Source of the DNA: Toxonevra muliebris
Lineage: Eukaryota > Arthropoda > Insecta > Diptera > Pallopteridae
Length of the DNA: 64,000 nucleotides
Assembly: GCA_963691655.1 (NCBI GenBank)
Contig: OY829327.1
Span: 66,662,079 to 66,726,078, forward strand
Direction of reading: 5' to 3'
Shown here: in pieces, positions 11,190 through 23,600 of the stretch
Layout of the letters: each line of letters starts with the position of its first letter
How positions within the stretch are numbered: the first letter of the stretch is position 1
Position numbers and translations under genes: made by a program
The notes under the pieces: model-generated
Databases searched by the model: none
What the model saw: only the letters and a program-made list of their open reading frames with translations
What the model was told of the DNA's origin: nothing

Positions 11190-11650
11190 TTGCACAGTGC
11201 AACAGTAAATTTCAAATGTCGAATGGATAACAGCTAAATCCGACCCTGTACTCAGGTTTTCTCTATCACGTCTGAGATCCTCGGTATGGGGGCCGGAACC
11301 CATAACTTTGGTATACGTGGGACCAATATAAAATTTTTTTTATTTTACTTTGTACATGCCTCATAGCTAAGAGAAAATTGTTTATTATGAAACACTCCAC
11401 CAATCCTCCTTACCGCCCTTTGGGGTTTTATATGAAGCCTCTATGCGTTATATGACTATACCTGGTAAACGATCGCGAAACCTGTCATTAAGTATGGGGA
11501 AAAAATGTTCAAAATCGAAAAGTAGTTGAGGTCACCCAAGGTCAAAATTACCTAGGTTCAACATCTTTTAAAAAATTAGACCTTGAAAGTTTTTTTTTTA
11601 TAATTCCTTTGTACTGGTCATACCTTGTGAGGTCATTTTTCCAAGAATAA
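11190..11650. repeat. dispersed repeat X, copy 1
   Basis: Shares a series of blocks with 18736-20670 in the same order: GCAACAGTAAATTTCAAATG, CTAAGAGAAAATTGTTTATTA, GGGGTTTTATATGAA, CGCGAAACCTGTCAT, GTCACCCAAGGTCAAA and TTTTAAAAAATTAGACC. Non-coding; class unknown. It sits within the Transib-like element's span. Confidence 0.6.
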
Positions 11651-11915
11651 GGGAGTGGAGGGTGTTTTGATGCTCTAGGACCCTACATACTTTTTGATAA
11701 GCAAACTTTTTCTCAAACACACTTTTATCATTTCTTTAGCTTGTAGGCAAAATTGTTCAAAGCTGTACTTAAGAAATTCCAAAAATTTGCGGCATGGAGT
11801 TTGGATGAAAGATTCTTGTATTTATAAAAAATGTGCTTCTTTTTCTACTAAACAACATTTCTATAGATACCAACAACGATAAGACATAAATAAAGAATGT
11901 CCTGGTGTAGTCTTA

Positions 11916-13290
11916 TTAACCCATTAATTGACAATGGTGCGAAAACGCACCACTAAAAGTGTTTTTTCATAGATTTTTATCCGAAGAACTGTAAATGATA
12001 TCGACAATGAAATTAATATGTTAATTCTATACGCCTTTTAGAAGGATTGCAGATTTTTTTTAGCCCATAGATTATATCGACACACTTCCACGCCCTTTTT
12101 TTTAAATTGCGAAACCTTGTAAATAGTTGGTTCGATTGTTTATCTTTTAACCGGGAAAAGAAAGTGTAAAGATCGGTTCAGTTGTCCATCCGTAATGTTT
12201 CCATGAAACTGTGTGGTGAGAAAACGCACCATTGTCAATATACGAAGTCATTTTTAGAGTAATTTCAATGCTTTGAGTTTTTGTCGTTATAATGACAATA
12301 TCAGAAAAAAATTATTTATTTTGTTAAGCAATCACTTAATAGTTGCAGATGAAGAAAAATAATATAAGTTTTTAATTATATTTCAGCGTATATTTAGCTG
12401 TAGGTATGACCGAAAAACTTTTTTTATTACAATAAAATATATGTTATTGCAAGGAATGAAAATGCAAAGATTTGTTTTTATTTCTATTTCTTATTTTAAT
12501 TAAATTCTTTACATTTCCCGCATGACATATGCAATTCCCACGACTTTTTGTGATAATCCAAAAGAGAAATTCATTGGCATAATGTTTGTTTCGGCTTAAA
12601 ACTCATTTCCCGAAGTTGATTGTTTTTGGTCCAACCAACCTTCTCTTGGCGACCAAGTTCTTAAAAATGCGATAAGTCAAATCCCTCTTGAACTATAGAA
12701 AGCCGCTAAATCCTAAATTTGATTTTCGAGCTTCAGTTACTGAATTTATTCTTCTAACCGACAATGTTGCTTGTAGAGGAAAATTCATCAACAATAATGC
12801 CATTCGACTTGACCTTGTGATCATTGTGTTGCTGCGGGACCAGATGGTTCCCATAGGAGATGCAAACACTGTACAATCATACAATGTATCATTAGCACAA
12901 AATACAATGTATCAATTTATTTAAAATGCTTCCAAGCCACCCACTCAAAACAATAGTTTGGGGATCACTCAGTTTTTTTAATGTTTTTTTTTTTTGTCAA
13001 AAATAAGTCACAAATTGTTTTATTTAACTTGAATTAACTGGGTATTCACTAAAAATACATGTAAAAAAAATTTCAATTAAAAATTTAATGACTTTTTCAG
13101 TCCAACAATAGAAACACAAACTTTTAAATTTTCACCAAAAGTGCACTCGTTAATTGACAGTGGTGCGTTTTCGTACCACTCTGCCACGCCTATACCTAAG
13201 CAGGTTTCATGTTTGATCATTTCTATATCTTCCCTTAAAAGGAAATTGAAATATTCACAGTATTTCTATGTTTGTCAATTAATGGGTTAA
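11916..13290. mobile_element. piggyBac-like element with TTAA duplication
   Basis: The element is 11920-13286 (1367 bp) between TTAA (11916-11919 and 13287-13290). Ends are CCCATTAATTGACAATGGTG and, inverted, CCCATTAATTGACAAA. CCC-type ends with TTAA are diagnostic of piggyBac. Subterminal palindromic blocks GGTGCGAAAACGCACC (11937 region), a related block near 12215, and GTGCGTTTTCG near 13165 recur. A transposase remnant lies on the minus strand. It is inserted in, and therefore younger than, the surrounding Transib-like element. Confidence 0.85.
12500..12884 (-). pseudogene. decayed piggyBac transposase, C-terminal part
   Basis: Minus-strand translation across frame changes gives a block SSRMALLLMNF...RRINSV, followed by SYRIFKNLVAKRR and then a cysteine-containing tail with HMSCGKCKEF. 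This order (small-residue helix with Asn-Ser, basic residues before a helix, then a Cys-rich end) resembles the C-terminal third of piggyBac transposases, which carry a zinc-binding domain. Stops and frameshifts prevent function. The catalytic Asp region is not recognisable. Location inside a piggyBac-type TTAA element supports the call; the protein match alone is weak. Confidence 0.45.
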
Positions 13291-13924
13291 AGTCATTTCA
13301 TGTACCGTTATCTCGAAAACCTGACTACATGTCAAACTACATGTCAAATCGCCAGTCCGATTTTGGCTGTAATAAATGAATGAAGTAAGAAAATAAAGAA
13401 AAATTTGTGTTAATGGATAAAATTAGCACTTAAAACCGTAAAATAAATTTTAAATAGTGTTCTATAGTGAAAAAAATGATTTTTGTCCACTTTTCCAGCA
13501 CTGTGCATCGCCCCCTTCTTCATCATTTTCTTTTATATCAAATAACTTTGACAGATTGTTAACAATTAAAGAACATAAAAGTGATTCATTTGTTTGATGT
13601 GCTTTCAAATTTCACCGATTTTGATTGATTGAAATTTTGAGTGGGATTTCGATAGTTTTTTAACTTTATGCTACACTCTTAGAATTTTTAAAATTTATGA
13701 TTCAATTTCTTTTGGAAATGCATTTCTTGAGAAACTTTAAAATTTAAAATCACGTTTAACGTTGAAATTTTAATAAACGAATCATTTGTAAATTTATTAA
13801 ACCATTTTGAAACAAACAAAAATCAATATGAAATAAAATATATTTATTGTAGAAACCTCAGTGCTTGTATTAGTGTATCTGTTGCAACTCAGACCAAAGA
13901 GGCTCTGGCTGATCTAATCTAACT

Positions 13925-14165
13925 CTGAGCTGACACAACAGCTCAGGAAAGGCATAGGTCAAGCTTTTCGCATTCAGAGATGTTGCATGTAATATATTTA
14001 TACACGAATAGAAAGGTGTCTATAGTTTTATGCTTAATCCGAACGGCAAAGTGAAACGCCATTGCCAGTCCCGTGTAGTAAAATTTGTTTTTTGATTTTT
14101 TTGAACTTTGCCGAAAATCGAACCCGGGTACCCCACGTAGCAGTCGGCAGCTAAATCGCACTCAC
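13925..14165 (-). mobile_element. tRNA-derived SINE, family B, copy 3
   Basis: On the minus strand: a degenerate head with CCCGGGTTCGATTTTCGGC (B box), a body with TTTCACTTTGCCGTTCGG, core ATAAAACTATAG and TATTCGTGTATAAATA, and tail GAGCTGTTGTGTCAGCTC. The orientation matches the other two copies. More diverged than copy 2. No clear duplication seen. It ends about 130 bp upstream of the host exon. Confidence 0.65.
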
Positions 14166-14295
14166 TGCAATTTCTTAATTATTTATTATTATTTGCTAAC
14201 AATAACTAACTAATTAATATTTGCATACGTACATATATACGTATTTACATTCATATATCAAAGATTAATTTTGACCTTGTCATTTTTACTTTCAG

Positions 14296-14365
14296 TGATA
14301 CTTCGATATCAACACGTGTTGACATGCTGACGCCGGCCATCGAAGTCTATAAACCACCACTCTGA
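14296..14365 (+). CDS. terminal coding exon of an unidentified host gene
   Basis: A pyrimidine-rich tract ending TTTTTACTTTCAG (to 14295) is a strong splice acceptor. Exactly one frame is open from it: after one base completing a split codon (phase 2), 22 codons run from GAT at 14297 to TGA at 14363-14365, ending AIEVYKPPL. Codon third positions (CTG ACG CCG GCC ATC GAA GTC) are rich in G and C, unlike the surrounding AT-rich DNA. A long A-rich, T-poor stretch follows, as in a 3' UTR. I do not recognise the protein, and 22 residues are too few to assign a family. Upstream exons are not visible and may lie outside the window. It could in principle be a chance acceptor plus frame, but base composition argues against that. 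Confidence 0.65.
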
Positions 14366-15945
14366 CATAAGGATGACACGGTGGAGAGCAACTTAGGTAA
14401 TCCATCGACAAGTAGCGATTTTTAGCAGAAGCTAATAACAACAACAGCTGAGCTTACAACAACAACAACCACTACTACTACGGATAATCTATTTGTTCTT
14501 CCATCATAGTGTCAATCAAAAACGAAAACCAACAACAAAAACAAACAAACCAACAACTACACATAATAATTATAGTAATTAAATGAGAAAAAATAGAAGA
14601 AGAGGGGAGAAGCATAAAAAGACAAAGATTTTGAAAAGTTGACAATTTTGAGAAATTGCGAAAGCAAAGAATTTTTAAAAAATGGTAGTGAAGAAGAATT
14701 AGATATACATACATACATACATACATATAAACAGAATGTACGTGTACTACCAAATAAATAATAATTGATCCAACTGAATAATTCCTAAGATTGATTAAAT
14801 TTAGTTACTTAGACTTAACAATTTTTAAAGAGAAAATACAAACAAAATAATGGAGTAAAATACGAAATATTATTTTCAGATGATAATGACTATGAAAATA
14901 ATGTTCAATAAGAAAATATTTATTAATGAAAGTAAAAAGAAAAAATGTTAAAAATAATTTGTAGTTTAGTTAAAATTACAAATTAATTTTTGCAATGAAT
15001 AATTTTTGTACTGCTGAATTAAAAAATAATTGATGAACAAAAAACAAAAGAAAAAAAATAAGCATAAATTACTATGTACTTATTTAAACAAAACAAAAAG
15101 AAAAAAAAAAAAACAAAAGAAAACAAAGAAAATTAGGATGAATATACATAAATGCAAAATTTAATGTAAAAATATAAATTTTAGTAAAAAATAACAAATT
15201 GAAAATTCAAAACAAGAAACCTTTAACATTTCACAATAATTAAAAAATACATTCATATTTTTAAATTAAAAACCACATAAATCCATCCTTAAAAAAAACA
15301 AAGGAAAATAATGAAGTAAAATTTTTAACTGAACCGCACTTAACTTTCCCTCCCGCCTCCACCACACACCACACAGTAAATGCAATCCTCCTTCAGTACA
15401 AAAAACCTTCGCCACCCCTTTACCCCACCACTGTTTTAATTGAGATTGCAGCCTAATTTAAAATTACGACACAAACAAAAAACAAATTTTATTGTTATCA
15501 ATATTTTTGTTTATTTTTAAAACATTCTAATGCATCAAATAAATGCATTAAAAATATTTAATTGTTATGCGCCAATTTTTTTGTTGTTGTTAAAAATCAT
15601 AAAATATTCAATTTTTTGACTGTGATCATTTTACGATATAATAAGACTATTATATTGTCAAAAAGGAAAATAAACGCAACATAGAAGCAATTTGGTTTTT
15701 TGTTTTCAAGTAAAGGAAAATGATTTACATTTTTCTAAATTTAATTTTAAACAAAGTGAATAATTTGTTATTAATAAGTTTTGCGAGAAAAAAAGTTAAG
15801 ATGAAACATTGAAGTAAAATGTTTAAGAACCCAAAAAATATATAGGTACTATATATATACATATATACATACATATTTATGTATATATATAAAAATATAT
15901 ATACTCATACCTAATAACAATAAAATCATGTAGTCATATAAATGT
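14366..15945 (+). other. putative 3' UTR of the terminal exon
   Basis: Sequence after the stop is strongly A-rich on the plus strand, with CAA/CTA repeats (14430-14480) and long A-runs up to about 15480, a strand asymmetry typical of transcribed UTR. No coding frame. The end is set by the poly(A) signal below; earlier or later ends are possible. Confidence 0.5.
15919..15924 (+). promoter_or_regulatory. candidate poly(A) signal AATAAA
   Basis: AATAAA followed 30-70 bases later by GT/T-rich sequence (TTTGTTGTTGTTATTTT and TTCGTTGTTGCTGTTTG), the expected downstream element. A second AATAAA lies at 16032-16037. The region is AT-rich, so single hexamers are weak evidence. Confidence 0.45.
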
Positions 15946-16746
15946 TAATGCTTTGTTGTTGTTATTTTAAATGTTATTAAACCATTCGTTGTTGCTGTTT
16001 GATGTACCAATATTTGTTGTATACATAATTGAATAAAACAAAGAGTGCAAAGTAAAAAATTAAATTAATATGAAATTTTACTTAACACATACTTAAATAT
16101 TTTCACAATTTTTTAAGCACATAATTCAAACCTTTTTTTTATTCCCACAAATGAATTTTATATTGCCACAATTGAAATATTCAGATATCACTTTTGGCTG
16201 GTACATTATGGCTATGGCTAGTTACTAAAGTTACCATATGTGTATGAACCATTACTAAAAATTTCTATAGAAAATTATTCCGATATATGCGCTAAGCTAA
16301 TATGTACGTCTCCAAAAGCCACTGTCATCAGAAGGTAACAGTATGCACTATATGTTAAAATATGTTCTAGTCTATTAAGCGTTGTCTTGAGGGTAGAAAT
16401 CAGAAAATATTTTACACCAACGGACCTAAGGTTTTTTTTTAAAGTGACTTTCGTTAAAAAGTCAAAGTTAATGAAAGTATTTACTAAATTTACCTCACAT
16501 GTGCTCGGGTTAGAGATACTATAGAAAAAAGGTCAATCACTTGAGTACTCACACATAAGGCTGAGGAAAAATGGTACAAGAGGCGTAATTTATGATCACT
16601 GCACCGTTTCACTCAACCTTCCCCAACAACTCCATGTCAGCAGAATAGGTTTGGATATTTTCCAAGCGTAAAGCTGTGTTACTTCTGCACGAGATTTGTA
16701 AAGTTTTTGTTACTGTTACAATGCGAAAGATCTAATTATTATTGTA

Positions 16747-16900
16747 ACTATTAAATCTATTCACGATTTGGTGTAAATGGTCTGGCATCATTGCAAATGC
16801 AAAATATTTCTGCTATAACAACAACAAATATATGCGATATGCAATAAAAATTTGCAATGATGCAAGACCATCTACACCAAAGCGTGAATAGGACTATTAA
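16747..16900. mobile_element. 138-bp palindromic hAT-type MITE
   Basis: Element 16755-16892 with an 8-bp duplication ACTATTAA (16747-16754, 16893-16900). The arms are about 42 bp: CTATTCACG, TTTGGTGTA, ATGGTCT, GCATCATTGCAAAT on each side with few mismatches. No coding capacity. The 8-bp duplication suggests hAT mobilisation, though the termini are not the commonest CAG type. Confidence 0.75.
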
Positions 16901-17148
16901 GTATTAAGATCTTTGGTTCAACTCTTAACTAAAATTATGCAAAAACAACAGCAAAAGTATTACCTTTAGTGATTTTTTCGTTGTTTGTATATGCATAGCA
17001 CAAACATGTGCTAATTTATGAGTCATCAAAGTAGGTTCACCTTCACGGTGAAAAGCCGCTAGTTGTGATTTGAATTTAGCTAAGGTGTTCGGTATCAGGT
17101 AGCAAGTGCCGTGCTTAATTCAGTATTTTAAATCAACTTATCGCTAAA

Positions 17149-17880
17149 ATGGGTAGAGGAAAATCCCTGAATTCTAAACTAAATTCAAATTTTTGAAGAA
17201 GAAGTGCCCAAAAAATCGCTGTGAAACTCAGCAGAAGACAAAATGTATTAAGTAATTTTTTAAGAAATAAAACCCAGTATGCAAAAAATATTTAAAGGAT
17301 ACACACATACAGTCTTATCAGCTGCAGACAAAAAACCTAGCCACAAATTCGTAATATTCTGTATCAAAAATAAAGGGGGAGAGGGTCAAATAAATGACAG
17401 TATTTTAACCGTTAGACGTGTCATTATCAAATCCCTACATTTGAAAAGGAAACTGCTTAAAAAAAAACCCCCCACTAAATACACAACGTAAGGCATAAAG
17501 GTATCAGTTTTGTAAAACTCATTTGACATGGAAAAATAAGAATAGCAGATGAAAAAAAACTCAGTTTTGACGGACCCGATGGATGCAATTATTATTTCCA
17601 CGATCTTAGAAAAGAGAAATGTTTATGGATCGCTATCATAGTCGAGAAGGCGGTGTCTGAGTCTGGGGTTCAGTCCACTAGTATGACAGCATTGAGCTAC
17701 AAGGATATACTGGAGAAGGCTTTCCGAAATTTTCTAATTTATGAAATTTCAACAATTTCACGTCGATTTTTACCATCTTTGTCATAGCCAAAAATGCATG
17801 AAGAAAACAGTGGTTTTTCTTCTTCATTTAGCTATTTAGCACTCAAAGTCCGCCATAGCAATATTTTCGCAATAATTTCG
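17149..17880 (+). pseudogene. Tc1-like transposase relic
   Basis: Starts ATG at 17149 with MGRGKSL, a common Tc1-type N-terminus. Following frameshifts, the second frame gives QKIAVKLSRRQNVLSNFL and TQYAKN, the first helix-turn-helix. A further frame gives LSAADKKP, and then TVRRVIIKSLHLKRKLLKKK, the end of the second DNA-binding half. Near 17550 the catalytic domain reads ADEKKLSFDGPDGCNYYFHD followed by LRKEK, with the Asp of the usual SDEKKF motif retained, and SYKDILEKAF downstream. The QQDNA-type motif is only a faint remnant near 17790. At least three frameshifts plus stops, so dead. The terminal repeats were not located. Confidence 0.75.
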
Positions 17881-18735
17881 GAATATTTCTGGACCAAAAT
17901 CCATATGTACATACATATTTATCCATATGCATATCCCAAAAGTAAAGTTAGAGAATATTTCTTTTATGGTAACTCTACGAATTCTCCAAAATAACTCAAA
18001 AGCATTCAAGTAATGTACAAATTTATTGATTTTGAATGTCTATAAATATTTTTATATCTCATCTTCCGTCCTACTTTATTCAATATTATTTTTATATATT
18101 TGAAGTTATAAGGAATGATATTTTTATTTTTGTTATAAATGTATCAACAATAACGGAATTAAATCGTAATTCAGATTATAAAACATATAAAAAGTGGCTT
18201 TGTTTTAGCAAATTAATAAGAATACATACAATTTGTAGATAGGTTGCCCAAACACACACTCACACATCCCCACACACCCCAAACATATATGAATTATTTA
18301 CCTTTTTATTTCATTCCGAAAGGATAACACAAATTTCTCAAAATTACGAAAACTTCCGCTGTTTGGAATTTGCTCGAAAGAGCTAAAAAAAAGTGTATAT
18401 TAACATTCAATCATTAAAAGTCGTTATCCTCTTATACAAATAGTTATATACGAGCATACAATGGAATATAAAATAGCATAAACAAAATTAAAATATAAAT
18501 TATAATAATAATAATCGTGCTTGACAATATAATTTCTGTCGTCTAGAGAACTCAAACATATATACATGGATAAATAAATCGGAATAAAATAAGATTAAGC
18601 TGTAAAAAAGAGAAATATTGAAATTTTAAGAAATTTGAAATGCTTGATTAGTTTTATTGAGTTATAGTTTCGAAATTTGAAAACATTTCATTAAATAATT
18701 GTTTAATATTAATTTCGATAAAGCTTAATAACAAA
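17881..18735. other. unassigned AT-rich stretch
   Basis: Short CA-rich run near 18250-18285 and scattered A-rich sequence. No supported feature. Confidence 0.4.
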
Positions 18736-20670
18736 ATGCAACAGTAAATTTCAAATGGTGAATAGACAACTTTTTAAGAGTAATTCGAGGCCCTCTACTC
18801 ATACTTCCTCTACTACGGCTGAGGTCCTTGCCATGGATGGGCCAGTATTAATAAATTTTTTTAACTCTTAGTTGGTTCAAGGCTAAGAGAAAGTTGTTTA
18901 TTACGAATGTACGGAGTTGTATGCCCTACTTTAAGATTGATGAAAGGAAAATGAAAATTAATGAAAAGAACAATAAATTTAATTCGTTTATTAAGAATAA
19001 TACAATAAAAAAGGAAGGAGTTCACTTTGTGCTGGTTGCGACTTGCATTCTCTAATATCGTTTTCTTTTCTGAGCAAAAATGTTGCCTTTTCGTTGCCCA
19101 TTTTTTATTTTGTGTTGTTTTCTAAAACGAGTGCAACCCTCTTCTACTGATTCGGGGGCTCCATTTAACTGGTTGCCAATAATTTATGTCTAGGTTTTTG
19201 GCTAAGGGTGTGTTCGACCCACTTCCATTAACAAAGCTAGACATTAGATTTACATTACAGTACCTTCTTGTACAATGCTTTTCCAGAATTTTGATTAAAT
19301 TCACTTAGATTCTTCGATTTCTATCTTCAAGCTTCGTTTTCACGTTATATTTGGGTAATCTATTTTTCTGATGTCTTGTTGGTCTGAGTTTTTGGATAGC
19401 TAGGATGAGATCCATATGTAACGCAGCTGCGCATAAGCTACCAGAAGGTGTGAGAAATTTGAAGCACATACTAAAAATTCTGCTAGTTAATACCAAAAAT
19501 GCGAATAATAAAAAAAATTATTATGTTGACTAGGGCGGGCCTTTTTTCCGGGTATTCTTGTTCATCTGGTATTATTATACTGCCCCGGTTAAATAAAGGG
19601 GTCTGGATGTCATCGCTGTCAATCATGAAGTTGTTTTTATTATCCGATTTTACTTTAATTGATTTCGTTTTGTTATTGTTAAGTTTTAAGCCAGCATTTG
19701 CGGATTTCTGAGAGTAGGTCATAAAATTTTGACTGTAAATAAGAAGAGTGTTTGATCACATATCATCGGAATCAGTAGGTCTTCGAATTGTTTGGTGAAT
19801 CCTCAGGAACACTCGCGGGTTATAGTTTTTCCGTTCTTTTACAATTTTTTTTTTTTTTTGATTCATGATCAACGATTAATTAAAGTTCTTTTAAATTAAT
19901 GTCTTCAACAATGAAAGATAAGAAAAAACATTATTCCGACAACAAACACTCGACCACCCGCTTTAGGGGTGTTATATGAAACCATATATGTGGTGAAAAT
20001 GAAAAACAGCCTAACTCGGCTTAAGATCGAAAATATTTTTTCATATTTTTTTATTACAAATAATAAATTGGTGCGAATTTTTAAATACTTTTTAGAATTA
20101 TACATTGTTTCAAGAATGGTCTTTGATTTGAGCATAGACTCTTTTAAAACAGTGCCATATGTAGTTTCTTTAATATTTCTATTGAAAGCTATTAAAGTCG
20201 GCTGACAAGAAAATAAACTTAAGCTGTTGTTCCTTTTTACCACAGATATATCCCCATACTGAGTGAACGGTCGGGAAACCTGTCATAAGCTCTTCGCAAA
20301 ATATATTTCAAATCGAAATGAAGTTGGGTTCCCTGACTATCAAAGCCACGTATGCCCAATCTTTTTCAAGAAATTAACCCTTGAAACACCAAATTCTTTA
20401 ATTTTTTGCAAAAATGCATTTAAATATATTGAATTAACCCATATAAAAAACAGCAAACAACTTTCGAAGAAAATACTTTATCACAAAGTAGTTAGGCTCT
20501 CAGAAGGTGAAACAACCTAAGTCCAATTTTTTATTATTATTTTTTCAAAAAAATATTCCTGAATGCGAAATAATTGGGGTCACCTAAGGTCAAAGCTACC
20601 AAAGTCCAATTTTTTAAAAAATTAACCGTTGAAAATAAAAATTTTTGTGTTTTGGCAATAATAGTAACCT
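18736..20670. repeat. dispersed repeat X, copy 2, split by insertions
   Basis: Blocks colinear with 11190-11650 appear at 18736-18925, 19955-20020, 20255-20300 and 20570-20650. The gap between about 18925 and 19930 holds a LINE relic, so that portion is probably an insertion. Non-coding; class unknown. Confidence 0.5.
19115..19760 (-). pseudogene. decayed LINE reverse transcriptase, C-terminal part
   Basis: The minus strand reads SANAGLKLNNNKTKSIKVKS and then NFMIDSDDIQ, the segment that follows the YADD box in RTE/R4-like LINE proteins (AGLKIN..KTK). Further on come RNLKH...I, QIK-like remnants, a KWVEHTL (compare KWIGHTL) and, in another frame, KWSPRISRRG (compare WNPQ..RR.GRP). Order and spacing fit the C-terminal end of this LINE type. 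Multiple frameshifts and stops; the palm core with the YADD box lies upstream and is not recognisable. Confidence 0.6.
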
Positions 20671-23600
20671 ACCAATAAATATGCCAATAGTTAATTGAAA
20701 AATATAGATTTGTTATACGGGACCGAAATAACCTAATTTTTCGACAAGTGTAATCGGCATGTAAAATGATTCTGCTATTTGAAGTTTAATTATATTTTTC
20801 AGAAATATCGAAATTAATATTAGTTTTTACCATTGTTCCATATTTTTTCTTTTTGAAATGATTTCGGACGAAAGAAAACGTGTAGGTATTTAAAAACTTA
20901 AGAACAAGTGCATACCAATTACAGAGTCCAACAGTGTTTTTACCACAGAGTAAGTATAATACAGATTACGCCATTGTACTGAACAATTTTGCTAATTAAA
21001 GTTATAATTTATCGTGTTGAAACCTTCTTTTTTTTTTAGATAAATGCATACATTTTCAAGTGCAATGCATTTTCATATAAATTTTGCAATTACATGTAAT
21101 AATTTGTTCACATGTCGACTAATATTTTGATTTTGGTCCCTAAAATCGATTTCGGCTGAAAATCGCTTGAAAATTGAATTGTCAAATGAAAAATGTGCAA
21201 GAGAATTGAGAAAATTCTACTGCAATATTCCGTCTATTACAATATTTAGTGTTTTTTTAGACATCTGGCTAATAAATAATCTCAAAAATCAAATAAATTA
21301 AAAAAGTCTTTAAAGTACGATATTGAAATACTATCTCATTGTCATTCACAAATAAAGAAAAATGTAAATATAAACTGACAGCTGGGAATTCAAATGTTGT
21401 GTAAACGACTGTTTTAAAAATCAAAATTTTGCGCTCAAAAATCGAATTTTCAATCATAAATTGCGGTCGCTTAAATAAAATTTTATGGGATTAATTATAA
21501 AATTTCAGAATGCGTTTTGAAAAAATTATTATTTAGACAAACTAACCCGCTAAATATGGTTGTAAGAGAAGAGGAAATGCTTATCTTTTCATTAGGAACA
21601 ACTTTATCTCGGACATCAATTCTCTAACAACTGAAATTTATGTATTTACCCATTGATTTCGGTAACATAGCTTAAAGTGCAGCTAAAGAAAAAGCATGCT
21701 AAAGTTATTCAGCGAAAATGTTCAGCACAAGGAAAATACTTTCATTTGTTGGACTGTGTTATTACCGAGACTCCATCAATAAATAGCGATATCGGTGTTT
21801 TGATGAATTTCAGTAGATCAATTTCAAACCCATATAGAATTTATTTATTAACATTTTTATAATGGCCTGAACATATGCAAGCCCAAAATTTTTATCACGT
21901 CGAAATTATTTAATAATGAGTGTTGAGTCCTATCCGAAACAAAAACTGATTGTTAAATAATTGTTTAAATTATTTTGAATTATTAGTCATGAAAGCATAC
22001 ACACAAAAAAAAAATCATTTCAAACGAAATAATACAAAAAATAAAGAATATTTATGAAAAATCGAAATGTTGAAATTATTGGTAAATAATATTTGTACGA
22101 AAATATTAGATAACAAAAAAGCATATATTTAATAGTTAACTATAATCTTAAAAAAAGAGAAACAAAACGTTAATATTTTTTATTTAAAGGCACATAAAGG
22201 AAAAAGAACGTATATCAAAAACTTGTTCATAAACACTTATTAAAAATAAAATAAAATATCCTGTAAATAATTTCATAAAATGCAAATGATGAAAAAAGGA
22301 AAACAAAAATATTGTTGCATTAAGATAAAGTCAATAAATTTTATAAGAAAATGTTAAACGAATTATTTAAATTTATTATTACAATATTAAATATACATAC
22401 ACACACATGACAACTCAATCGAATTAATTTGTGTTATTGGATAAAAGTGAATAAATTGTGCCGATGACTTAATGAAATTAATAAATATCGTTTTTTTAAG
22501 TGATTTCGATAGCACTGTGCTAATAGGCTAAAAATACTTCTAATTAACTTTAACAAAGGTTATTTATAATGTAAATATTATTTATTGTGTAACTAAATCC
22601 TTCTATCTAAGTTTGTCGGGTTTATCTGATTGAAAGTTTGATTTTTTTTTATTAACTTTAAAGATAGGGACTGAGGCAACGTCAGAGGTTTCCTTCAAAT
22701 AAAGTATAATCTTCTCTTAAGAAAAATTTAGTTCCGTGGAACCATCGCTTTGGCTTTAAATAATTCAACTTTTCGTATTTTTTACTATTGCACAGTGTTA
22801 TTACGAATTCATTTTCTAATCTGTAATATTTTATAACAGCCGCCTCACATCATTAATAGTAATTGGCTTAAATGAGATTTCTTTTGATTTTCAACAATTA
22901 CCAAATTAAACAATGTAACAAGAAACATATTTAGTTACAAAACAATGAAATATATAACAAAACAATAACAAATTAAAAATAGTAAAGTTAATAAAATATT
23001 ATAGAAAACTATCAAGACTTTATGATTTTTATTAATTACACTCGTAGACCCAAAAATTAAACTAATGCAATACTTCTTCTACATATGAAGCAGAATGTTT
23101 CAGACGTTTTCCCCAAAAATTTTTATTTGATTAGGTTGAAACTTTTTTGAATCATAGTTCTTATTTATGCTTAGGGGGTTTTCTACTATGACAACCGTTT
23201 TTCAAAGCATTTTTTCACAATTAATTGCAAGTTAACTATTCAGTATTTTGTAATTGTTTATTGACTTTTAAGCTATAATAAAATTTTTTTTTCTGAGGAA
23301 ATATTGTAAACTTATGCTCATTGAACCAAGGTAAATAGATGCCTCCAAAAAACATGAATTACTACGATATCTCAAGTTCCGCTTCTTTGAAATAGAAAAA
23401 TGCTTGCTTATATTAATTTGCAGGACTCTGGTTATCCGGTGAACTAGAATGGAATTCTTGACTTGACAATTTGAAAAATGGAAATTTTAAATCTTTTTCC
23501 TGTGATGTTTTGACATTTTTAAACAAACTTTAACCCTAGGAGGAGTAAATTTCTAGGAGGCCGTAACATAATCTGCTGGGCCTAATTAGGCCCACATAAA

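Larger units (their letters stand above)
10411..13510. mobile_element. Transib-like element with 23/12 RSS-like ends, interrupted
   Basis: The element is 10416-13505. Left end: CACAGTG (10416-10422), 23-bp spacer (10423-10445), nonamer ACAAAAATA (10446-10454). Right end read inward: CACAGTG (13499-13505), 12-bp spacer (13487-13498), nonamer ACAAAAATC. The flanks are CGTCG (10411-10415) and CATCG (13506-13510), matching at four of five positions. A piggyBac-like element at 11916-13290 is inserted inside; without it the host element is about 1.7 kb. No RAG1-like transposase frame is visible. The left part carries a 133-bp tandem duplication. The two ends share little beyond the signals, so the pairing is an inference from heptamer, nonamer, spacers and near-matching flanks. 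Confidence 0.6.

Noticed and set aside
22507..22800. CACTGTG and CACAGTG as Transib ends
   Set aside because: They point away from each other, lack A-runs at 12 or 23 bp, and have no matching 5-bp flanks.
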